Source: an uncultured Solobacterium sp.
GTDB lineage: Bacteria > Bacillota_I > Bacilli_A > Erysipelotrichales > Erysipelotrichaceae
Length of the DNA stretch: 9,376 bases
Assembly: GCA_905194705.1 (NCBI GenBank)
Contig: CAJJTI010000070.1
Coordinates: 1 to 9,376, forward strand
Reading direction: 5' to 3'
A program made the translations under genes and the position numbers. Under the pieces are notes generated by a model. That model made no database searches. It was not told the origin of the DNA and was given only the letters and a program-made list of their open reading frames with translations. Every line of letters starts with the position of its first letter. Position 1 is the first letter of the stretch. Positions 1 through 5,802 of this stretch are shown in pieces.

Positions 1-104
1 TCAAAGAATTTGTATTTCAGAAATATGCAAAACTAACAGTAGCTGATACAAAAACCATGATATTAGACTTAATGAAGAATGGTATTAATGATTTCTTGCA
101 ATAA
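1..104 (+). CDS. 3' end of an unidentified protein (partial)
   Basis: Only this frame stays open from the window edge. It gives 33 complete codons ending in Q-stop (TAA at 102-104), while the other two plus frames hit stops within about 45 bases. The visible tail reads KEFVFQKYAKL...MKNGINDFLQ, a charged, probably helical C-terminus that I do not recognise. A strong terminator hairpin begins directly at the stop codon, which supports a real gene end. The start and most of the protein lie outside the window, so no function is offered. Confidence 0.55.
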   Translation, partial: KEFVFQKYAKLTVADTKTMILDLMKNGINDFLQ

Positions 105-130
105 AAAAATAGCCCGTGGCTATTTTTTTT
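103..130. terminator. bidirectional intrinsic terminator between convergent genes
   Basis: A 12-bp perfect stem (103-114 pairs with 118-129) has a three-base loop (CGT). It combines a short GC core (AGCC/GGCT) with an A-run on one side and a T-run on the other, so it reads as stem plus U-tract in both directions. It overlaps the stop of the upstream plus-strand gene and the last codons and TAG stop of the GntR gene (120-122), so it should end transcription of both. Confidence 0.88.
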
Positions 131-818
131 CTACAGATATTGTTTTATTTGATTCAAAGTTTGCATTTTCTGGTGTATGCAATAAGACAATATTACATGC
201 ATTTTCTAGGTGCTGACGCATGATTTCTTTAGCTTTATCAACATTACCATCAAGTAGATTTTGAATAATACTGCAATGTTCAAAATATGCTTGATCAAAG
301 CGGTTAGGATCTTTTAGAGATATTTGACGGAAACGATGATTGGCTAAAGATAAATTCTGATACATTGAAGTTAATAACTCGTTATCACAAAATTCAATTA
401 TTTCACCATGGAACTTTTCACATAGTTTTAAAGAAGCAGCAAAATCTTTGCTGTCATGAACTTCTTTAAATTCTGATAAAAGATGTTTTAAATTTTTTCT
501 TTGTTCATCAGACATGTGGTTAGCTAAAATTCTAAGTCCAGCATCCTGCATCATTATTTCAACATCATATATATTAGATACATCTTTTTTACTGTAGCTT
601 CTAACATATAAAGAGCGGTTTGAAGTTCCTACTAGTAATCCTTCAGCTTGTAACAAACGAAAAGCTTCTCGTACTGGTGAACGACTGACATGAAATTCAT
701 CACATACTTCATGGTCTATCAGTTTTGTTCCACTTTCATAGTATCCGTCATAAATTCTTTTGCGAAGTATGTTATAAATCTGTTCGCGGATAGTGGATGT
801 AACAATCTTCTCTTCCAT
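120..818 (-). CDS. GntR-family transcriptional regulator, FadR-type (FCD domain)
   Basis: A 232-residue cytoplasmic DNA-binding regulator, about the usual length for the FadR subfamily. Residues ~8-73 form the winged helix-turn-helix, with the typical GntR sequence LIDHEVCDEFHVSRSPVREA followed by LRLLQAEGLL-like helices. Residues ~78-212 form an all-helical FCD effector domain, with the expected histidines at H137, H181 and H203. In FCD proteins an Asp usually sits four residues before the first of these His; here that place is C133, so metal binding may be altered or lost. The gene lies 15 bp after the pseudo-rhodanese stop. It has only a weak ribosome site (TGGAC) and a good extended -10 directly upstream, so it may be coupled to the operon, self-promoted, or both. 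The GTATAC-core palindrome at 2760-2777 is its most likely operator. The effector is unknown. Confidence 0.9.
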   Translation of the reverse strand: MEEKIVTSTIREQIYNILRKRIYDGYYESGTKLIDHEVCDEFHVSRSPVREAFRLLQAEGLLVGTSNRSLYVRSYSKKDVSNIYDVEIMMQDAGLRILANHMSDEQRKNLKHLLSEFKEVHDSKDFAASLKLCEKFHGEIIEFCDNELLTSMYQNLSLANHRFRQISLKDPNRFDQAYFEHCSIIQNLLDGNVDKAKEIMRQHLENACNIVLLHTPENANFESNKTISVEKK

Positions 819-827
819 ATGTCCAGT

Positions 828-836
828 ATTATATCA
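828..836 (-). promoter_or_regulatory. candidate extended -10 promoter for the GntR gene
   Basis: On the minus strand TGATATAAT is a perfect extended -10 (TGnTATAAT) and includes the TGA stop of the upstream lipoprotein gene. A TTGACG lies 20 bp further upstream (854-859), longer than the usual spacing, but an extended -10 tolerates a poor -35. Transcription would begin about 821-822, leaving only a few bases before the ATG, so this transcript would be nearly leaderless. Seen as motifs only. Confidence 0.45.
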
Positions 837-1502
837 TGGAATAATTGTTAAATCGTCAAAGGAATATGAACATTTGATGATATATGCATTGGTGCCCTCT
901 GTATAGTATTTATGTTTGCTGTAATCACGATAAGAAATGTTGGAACCAACACTGTTAGTAAATGAACCAGCATTATATAAGAGAGAAGGATCATAGCCAT
1001 ATTGAATTAATAAATTGATCATATATGCACTTTCTACACCTGCTGTAGAAATAAAGACGATTTGTTTTGAATCAGAAAATAATGAATGTAATATTTCTTC
1101 ACTTTCTTCATAGTGAGGAAAGAATGTTCCTGGTGAACCAATATAATCTTTAGAATTATCACTTTTCTTCATAGTAAACAAAATATTATCTTCTTCTTTC
1201 CAGGAGACAATCATTTCATAAAAAGGAAGATTTTCAAATCCTGCAATAAATCCTTCAGATACGATTTGTTCTGGTGAACGCAAATCTACATATTGAACAT
1301 CATCCAAGAAAAGATAATCATCTATGTTCTGGGGACTAACAGGTGAATCGGAAGCTAAAGATGATTCAGGATTACTTTTTTCAGGTAGAGTAATTATTTC
1401 GGCAGATGCAGGTTTATTATCAGGTGTTACTTGTATATCTTGATTCTTTGAAGAACATGCACAAAATGTAAATAACAAACTAAGTATAATTAATTTTTTC
1501 AT
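834..1502 (-). CDS. rhodanese-fold lipoprotein lacking the catalytic cysteine
   Basis: A 222-residue predicted lipoprotein. A basic-hydrophobic signal (MKKLIILSLL) leads to a lipobox ending in C16 (-1 is Ala), then a polar Ser/Pro-rich tether to about residue 62. The remainder is a rhodanese-like fold: YVDLR at 71-75, a conserved YEES block at ~131-134, and the loop region VFISTAGVES at 149-158. Aligned without gaps to the lipoprotein at 3845-4537, the catalytic Cys is S152 and the loop Arg is E157, so sulfurtransferase chemistry is not expected. Both end in a similar YSF(D/E)-LT motif, which marks them as paralogues. The start ATG overlaps the ApbE stop by four bases (ATGA), with a good GAAAGGA site nine bases upstream inside the ApbE gene, indicating translational coupling. 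It may bind a ligand or partner rather than catalyse; that is inference. Confidence 0.83.
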   Translation of the reverse strand: MKKLIILSLLFTFCACSSKNQDIQVTPDNKPASAEIITLPEKSNPESSLASDSPVSPQNIDDYLFLDDVQYVDLRSPEQIVSEGFIAGFENLPFYEMIVSWKEEDNILFTMKKSDNSKDYIGSPGTFFPHYEESEEILHSLFSDSKQIVFISTAGVESAYMINLLIQYGYDPSLLYNAGSFTNSVGSNISYRDYSKHKYYTEGTNAYIIKCSYSFDDLTIIP

Positions 1503-2713
1503 TTGATAATTTCCTTTCGATATATATGTTCAGAAAAGCTTGAAGATTCAATTTGATGATAAAAGTTATCTGTACAATACAATGTTCCACCATTTTCATC
1601 AGCTTCTACAAAATAACTGTAATCGATAGAAATATTAAAGTATTCTTCAAATTCTTTTACAAGCTGTTTCCTTTCTTCATCAGTAGAACAGTTGAATAAA
1701 GCAGTTGATAATGCGTCCATGACAGCTCCATCCGTTATAGAAAATACGGTAGAAGAGCGAATATAGTTATTAGGATAACCAGTTAAGGCATCTAATATAT
1801 GGTGACGGATAATAGGCTTATCATTAGTTTCTAATAAGAAGTAGTTACTGTCATCGCCACTAGTTGTTAAGATACCAGAACCGTTTATACGATAATCATA
1901 CAAAGTATATACACGAGCATATGGATCGCGGATACCTATGTAATAGGTCTTTTCAGTATTTAAAGGAACATAGGTAGCGATGGAGCTTGTGCCACAGTTA
2001 ATCAAGAAAGGAACATCATATTGAGATAAAATATCTCTTACTCTTTCAGCTGCATAACCTTTAGCGATAGCTCCTACATCAATTTTGACACTTGTATTGC
2101 ATGAGTCATAGTTATGAAAAGTAACAGTTTGTGCTGCTTCATCAAGTTCAATTACATCGTCAATCTTATCGTAAGATACAACACACCCTAATGATTCCTG
2201 TATATCTTTTCCTAAGGGATCTTCATTAACAATAGGAAATGGTGAAAATAAAGAAGACCATTTATCGTATAAAGTGCCAATTGTAATATTAAATTTACCT
2301 TTGGATAAAATCGTTAATTCTTTTCCTAATTTCAAAATAGCAAATAAATCTTTTGTAAGGGGAATAGCTTCTTTTGTTCCATAAGAAGCATTAATGTCAT
2401 AAATGTTCGTTATCCCTTCCTCAAGATAAGAATGATATGCGTCCATTTGCTTAGATAATAAAAGCATAGATTCTTGAAAAGATTCAGATAATAAATTTAG
2501 ATCGTCTTCATTTGAAGCTTGTAAACGAATAGTTGTATTAAAAGGGATGATTAACTCGTCTTGATATTCAAATGGTTCTAATATAAGAGAAGCGTTTTGT
2601 GTTTGTTCAATACTTTCAAAAGAAGGAGTAGGTTCAATTTCTGCAACATTAGAACAGGCTCCAACAAATAAAGTTGAAGATAATAATAAAGTTTTAATCA
2701 TGTGTTTTTTCAT
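1499..2713 (-). CDS. apbE: ApbE-family FAD:protein FMN transferase, lipoprotein
   Basis: A 404-residue extracytoplasmic flavin transferase that uses FAD and Mg2+ to attach FMN through a phosphodiester bond to Thr/Ser in target proteins. The signal peptide ends in lipobox VGAC with C20. Family landmarks occur in order: GKFNITIG (139-146), IDVGAIAKGYAAE (211-223), the flavin-site strand FLINCGTSS (236-244), GIRDP (260-264), TTSGD (283-287), HHILDALTGYP (304-314) and the metal-site DALST (D333, T337). All key positions are present, so it should be active. Other ApbE proteins often have GG where CGTSS stands here, a mild divergence. It overlaps the next gene by four bases and diverges from the FMN-binding lipoprotein gene, its obvious substrate. 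The start is less certain: the first ATG has AGAAG only three bases away, and M5 is an alternative start. Confidence 0.94.
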   Translation of the reverse strand: MKKHMIKTLLLSSTLFVGACSNVAEIEPTPSFESIEQTQNASLILEPFEYQDELIIPFNTTIRLQASNEDDLNLLSESFQESMLLLSKQMDAYHSYLEEGITNIYDINASYGTKEAIPLTKDLFAILKLGKELTILSKGKFNITIGTLYDKWSSLFSPFPIVNEDPLGKDIQESLGCVVSYDKIDDVIELDEAAQTVTFHNYDSCNTSVKIDVGAIAKGYAAERVRDILSQYDVPFLINCGTSSIATYVPLNTEKTYYIGIRDPYARVYTLYDYRINGSGILTTSGDDSNYFLLETNDKPIIRHHILDALTGYPNNYIRSSTVFSITDGAVMDALSTALFNCSTDEERKQLVKEFEEYFNISIDYSYFVEADENGGTLYCTDNFYHQIESSSFSEHIYRKEIIK

Positions 2714-2759
2714 ATGCTTCTATTGTAAACGATGAATATCAAAAAATAACATAAAAATA

Positions 2760-2777
2760 AATATTGTATACAATATT
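2760..2777. promoter_or_regulatory. 18-bp perfect palindrome, probable GntR/FCD operator
   Basis: AATATTGTATACAATATT equals its own reverse complement over all 18 bases. The TTGTATACAA core matches the general shape of FadR-subfamily operators (a GT...AC dyad such as TGGTNNNACCA, with GTATAC centres in several sugar-acid regulators). It covers the -35 position of the rightward promoter and a possible -35 of the leftward one, so bound regulator could block both. The only regulator gene in the module is the FCD protein at 120-818. The palindrome is seen directly; its assignment is inferred. Confidence 0.65.
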
Positions 2778-2786
2778 CAATATACT

Positions 2787-2795
2787 TGATATAAT
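2787..2795 (+). promoter_or_regulatory. extended -10 promoter of the FMN-binding lipoprotein operon
   Basis: TGATATAAT is a perfect extended -10 element, with the TATAAT at 2790-2795. Nothing close to TTGACA lies 16-18 bp upstream because that place is taken by the palindrome; TTGTAT at 2764-2769 would be 20 bp away. Transcription should begin near 2802, about 17 bases before the ATG, leaving just enough leader for the GGAGGG site. Confidence 0.7.
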
Positions 2796-2808
2796 ATTGA
2801 CAAATCGT

Positions 2809-2814
2809 GGAGGG
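2809..2814 (+). promoter_or_regulatory. ribosome binding site that fixes the start at 2819
   Basis: GGAGGG lies four bases before ATG 2819. The upstream in-frame GTG at 2807 overlaps this site and would add MEGK before a normal lipoprotein signal, so ATG 2819 is preferred. Confidence 0.8.
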
Positions 2815-2818
2815 AAAA

Positions 2819-3820
2819 ATGAAAAAAAGAAGTTTTATTATTCCTTTATTGAGTTGCCTACTATGTGTTGGCTGTTCATCAGGTTCAAATAATGCGAGCG
2901 CTGGTGTAAGTGGCACCTATTCAGGAACTGCTAAAGGAAATGGTGGAGATGTAACGATTACACTTACATTCAAAGACGGAAAGATTGTTGAAGCGACAGG
3001 TGAAGGATTAAAAGAAACTGCTGGCTTAGGCGATACAGCAATCGAAACAATGACAGCAGCAATTGTTGAAAAGAACTCAATTGACATTGATGCTGTATCA
3101 GGAGCTACTATCACTAGTACAGCAGTAAAGAAAGCTGCTAACAGTGCACTAGTTGAAGCAGGCGTAAATCCTGAAGATTATGGTGGAAAAGCAGCATCTA
3201 CTGGTGCTTGTGAAATGAATCTTGATGCCATCAATGAATGGTTAAATACTTCTGCCGATTTAGGTGAAGGAACAATGGGAAATGCGGTTGCGGTAATTCC
3301 TATTAATCACGTTAATGGTCCTAGAGAAGAAACACAATTCTATGCATTTGTTAACTTCAAATATAGAGCTAGAAACTACATTAAATATCAAATTACATAT
3401 TTATCTTGTACATGTAGAAGTGCTGATGTGAACTACTGGATGACGGCTTATGTTGAATTGTCACTACCATCTTCTAAAGATATAAATGATGCAGAAGTAC
3501 GTTTCTTATCATTTGATAGAGATTCTGCTGATCATTATACAGCTGGATTCTGGGGAGATTCAGATCCTACACCAGCTGGAGCAACATATGAAATGTTTAA
3601 AGAAGAATACATTCCATACTGGATTGGAAAAGATTATTCATACATTAAAACTTTAAGTGTAGTTGAAGATATTGATGCGACAGATTATGCAACAGGTGAA
3701 GGTAGAGAAGGCTATACATTAGATACATTCTCTGGTTCAAGTGTTTCATCAAACAATATTATTCGTATGCTAAATGCATTATTTGAGTATCATGCCAGCG
3801 ATGCATTCTTCGCTGAGTGA
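2819..3820 (+). CDS. FMN-binding domain lipoprotein, predicted ApbE substrate
   Basis: A 333-residue predicted lipoprotein from the ATG chosen by its ribosome site. The signal peptide ends at lipobox CVGC with C19, then a short Ser/Asn/Ala tether. Residues ~31-115 are an FMN_bind domain: GTYSGTAKG start, strand-rich VTITLTFKDGKIVEA, then DAVSGATITSTA with the covalent flavinylation motif SGATITS at 94-100. FMN should be attached there by the divergently encoded ApbE. The C-terminal ~200 residues are not a family I can name. They contain a CxC pair (C197, C199), an aromatic-rich middle, and near the end DTFSGSSVSSNNIIRML (303-319), which mimics the first motif and may be a degenerate second FMN_bind domain. 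The protein likely carries electrons on the outer membrane face, comparable in principle to PplA-type flavoproteins. A rhodanese lipoprotein follows after 24 bp in the same operon. Confidence 0.9.
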   Translation: MKKRSFIIPLLSCLLCVGCSSGSNNASAGVSGTYSGTAKGNGGDVTITLTFKDGKIVEATGEGLKETAGLGDTAIETMTAAIVEKNSIDIDAVSGATITSTAVKKAANSALVEAGVNPEDYGGKAASTGACEMNLDAINEWLNTSADLGEGTMGNAVAVIPINHVNGPREETQFYAFVNFKYRARNYIKYQITYLSCTCRSADVNYWMTAYVELSLPSSKDINDAEVRFLSFDRDSADHYTAGFWGDSDPTPAGATYEMFKEEYIPYWIGKDYSYIKTLSVVEDIDATDYATGEGREGYTLDTFSGSSVSSNNIIRMLNALFEYHASDAFFAE

Positions 3821-3844
3821 TAAATTTGGAGGAAAAAAGAAAAA

Positions 3845-4537
3845 ATGAAAAAGATTGTAACAGGATTACTAGCTGCTATGTTACTAGCAGGATGTGGTTC
3901 AACAGCTAACAGTGGTACAACTACTACACAAACTAGCGAACCAGAAGCAAAAGATGATGTGGTTGAAGTTGTTGCTAAAAAAGAATTGCCAGCACCAGTT
4001 GATACTACATTAACTTACAAACCATCTGAAGACGCTGCAGAAACACAATGTACAGAAGATGCTTATGTTTCAGGATGTGCTGCTATCAACAACACAAACT
4101 TACGTGAATACTTAAACCGTGATGATGTATTATATATTGACTTACGTGACTATACTGACTATGCTAAAAAACACTTACGTAACTTTGAATGTATTCCATA
4201 TTTCGCATTAATTTATACAAAAGAAGCTGATGAAAATACAGTTCAACTATATAGTGGCGATTTAACAAACCCTACAGCTACTTATGAAGAATCTGATGAA
4301 TTATTAGAAGCTTTCTTCCCTAAAGATCAAACAATCTTCTTAATGTGTCAATCAGGTGGTAGAGTTGCTCAACTTATGAAGATTTTAGCTGCTAAAGGTT
4401 ATGATATGTCTAGAATCTACAACATTACAGGTATGGGACAATACTCTGATGGTAATTATCTAGATCTAACAGAAGATACAGCAGAAGTTACAGTTGAAGC
4501 TACATATTCATTTGAAGGTTTAACAAGAGTTAAATAA
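3845..4537 (+). CDS. rhodanese-like lipoprotein with intact active-site loop
   Basis: A 230-residue predicted lipoprotein. The signal MKKIVTGLLAAMLLAGC ends in a classic LAGC lipobox with C17, followed by a Thr/Ser/Glu-rich tether to about residue 65. The rhodanese-like domain begins near DVLYIDLRDYTDY (94-106) and has the six-residue loop CQSGGR (168-173) with catalytic C168 and R173, as in single-domain sulfurtransferases. The YEESDELLEAFF block (147-158) and terminal YSFEGLT are shared with the Cys-less paralogue at 834-1502. C69, C78 and C116 are extra cysteines. It sits 24 bp after the FMN-binding lipoprotein gene with GGAGG 12 bases upstream, so the two are co-transcribed. A role in persulfide or thiol chemistry beside a surface flavoprotein is plausible but inferred; the sulfur donor and acceptor are unknown. 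Confidence 0.87.
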   Translation: MKKIVTGLLAAMLLAGCGSTANSGTTTTQTSEPEAKDDVVEVVAKKELPAPVDTTLTYKPSEDAAETQCTEDAYVSGCAAINNTNLREYLNRDDVLYIDLRDYTDYAKKHLRNFECIPYFALIYTKEADENTVQLYSGDLTNPTATYEESDELLEAFFPKDQTIFLMCQSGGRVAQLMKILAAKGYDMSRIYNITGMGQYSDGNYLDLTEDTAEVTVEATYSFEGLTRVK

Positions 4538-4557
4538 TTACCCTAAATAGTAAATAA

Positions 4558-4608
4558 AAAACAGAAGATGATGTCTGATATAACAAGTCAGTCAAAGTCT
4601 TCTGTTTT
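4558..4608. terminator. bidirectional intrinsic terminator between convergent operons
   Basis: An 11-bp stem AAAACAGAAGA (4558-4568) pairs exactly with 4598-4608. The inside can fold further through TGA/CTGA with TCAGTCA (4569-4578 with 4588-4594, three bases bulged on each side). A-rich and T-rich flanks on both sides make it usable by the rhodanese operon from the left and the M20 gene from the right. Confidence 0.85.
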
Positions 4609-4621
4609 AATATTTGTTTTG

Positions 4622-5785
4622 TTATTTATTTTTTTCTAAATAATCTACAGCAACTTGTGCATATAGAGCAGCACCTGTTGGAAAAGCTTTTTCATCCAGA
4701 TAGAAGTAGTCGCTATGATGAGGGTAATCACCACCAGCACCAACACTTGCAAAGCTTGATGGACAAATAACTGTATATTCTGAGAAGTCTTCAGCTCCCA
4801 TCATTAAGCCTGCTTCAACAACCTGTGTATCAGGGTTATCAACAACTTTTTTGGCTGCGTTCCAGGCAATTTGTTCAATTTCTGGATCATTTACAAGTAC
4901 TTCTGTCATCATGTTGTACTCATATTCATAAGTACATTTATATGTTTCACAAGTGTTTTTAACGATTCTTTCCATAATTTCTGGAAGACTATGGTGAAGT
5001 TTAACATCGAAAGAACGACATGTTCCAGTTAATGTTGCTTCGCCAGAAATAATATTGAAACGTGTTCCAGAGTTTAGTGTACCAACAGTTACAACAAGTG
5101 GTGTTAAAGGAGATGTTTCTCTACTAACAATTGTTTGTAAGTTCATTACTAAGGCAGCAGCACAAACAGTAGCATCTGTACAAGCTTCTGGTGTAGCACC
5201 ATGACCTGCTCTACCGATAATTTTAATTTTAAATGTATCGGCTGCTGCAGCACTGGCACCTGATCTCATATATACAGCACCAACATCTTTTTGAGCAGCG
5301 ATATGAATACCAAACATTGCATCTACTCCATCAAGTGCTCCTTGCTTGATTACTGTTTTAGCACCTGACGCTATTTCTTCGGCAGGCTGGAATAGAAGCT
5401 TTACATTACCATATAATTCATCTTTAATTTCGTTTAGAACTTTAGCAGCTCCAAGTAACATTGATGCGTGAGTATCATGACCACAGGCATGCATAAATCC
5501 ATCATTTTGAGATTTGAATGGTACATCTGTTTTTTCTGTAATAGATAGAGCATCAATATCACCACGTAAACCGATTGTTTTACCAGGATGACCACCAGTA
5601 ATCGTTGCAATTAAACCAGTTGGTTCAAAGCGTCTATATGGAATACCCATTTTATCTAATTCTTTAGCAATAACATCAGTTGTACGGAATTCTTCCATAC
5701 TTGCTTCAGGATGAGCATGTAAATCATGACGTATATCACAAATATAATCAGCGTATTTATCCGCTAGTAATCTAACATTTTCCAT
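4622..5785 (-). CDS. M20D-family metallo-amidohydrolase (N-acyl amino acid / hippurate hydrolase type)
   Basis: A 387-residue cytoplasmic hydrolase of normal family length that cleaves an amide bond using two metal ions. Motifs occur in order: RHDLHAHPE (19-27), GLRGDIDAL (72-80), HACGHDTH (99-106), QPAEE (133-137), FGIH (158-161), the dimerisation region from ~185 (GRAGHGATPE), MGAEDFS (329-335) and PHHSDYF (355-361). Expected metal ligands C101, H103, E137, H161 and H357 and catalytic E136 are all present. There is no signal peptide. It starts 17 bp after the transporter gene, with an AAAGGAG site in the gap, so the pair is one operon. Likely substrates are N-acyl or N-aroyl amino acids, or short amides imported by the transporter. 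The family is certain but the substrate is not; D-aminoacylase-like or peptidoglycan-derived amides are alternatives. Confidence 0.93.
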   Translation of the reverse strand: MENVRLLADKYADYICDIRHDLHAHPEASMEEFRTTDVIAKELDKMGIPYRRFEPTGLIATITGGHPGKTIGLRGDIDALSITEKTDVPFKSQNDGFMHACGHDTHASMLLGAAKVLNEIKDELYGNVKLLFQPAEEIASGAKTVIKQGALDGVDAMFGIHIAAQKDVGAVYMRSGASAAAADTFKIKIIGRAGHGATPEACTDATVCAAALVMNLQTIVSRETSPLTPLVVTVGTLNSGTRFNIISGEATLTGTCRSFDVKLHHSLPEIMERIVKNTCETYKCTYEYEYNMMTEVLVNDPEIEQIAWNAAKKVVDNPDTQVVEAGLMMGAEDFSEYTVICPSSFASVGAGGDYPHHSDYFYLDEKAFPTGAALYAQVAVDYLEKNK

Positions 5786-5802
5786 ATTTTATTATCTCCT
5801 TT

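Larger units (their letters stand above)
2714..2818. promoter_or_regulatory. divergent control region between apbE and the FMN-binding lipoprotein gene
   Basis: About 105 bp of very AT-rich DNA drive both arms of the module. It contains the rightward promoter, an 18-bp palindrome, a second inverted repeat and the rightward ribosome site, each listed separately. The leftward promoter is less clear. Minus-strand candidates are TGTTATTTT (2743-2751), 19 bp from TTGTAT at 2768-2773, and TACAAT (2722-2727), which would make the apbE transcript nearly leaderless. Neither is convincing. Confidence 0.7.

Noticed and set aside
2807..2818. GTG start at 2807 for the FMN-binding lipoprotein.
   Set aside because: It overlaps the GGAGGG ribosome site; ATG 2819 gives a standard lipoprotein signal.
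2710..2916. Minus-strand open frame across the divergent control region.
   Set aside because: It lies antisense to the lipoprotein signal peptide and promoter, has no ribosome site, and its hydrophobicity follows from AT-rich sequence.
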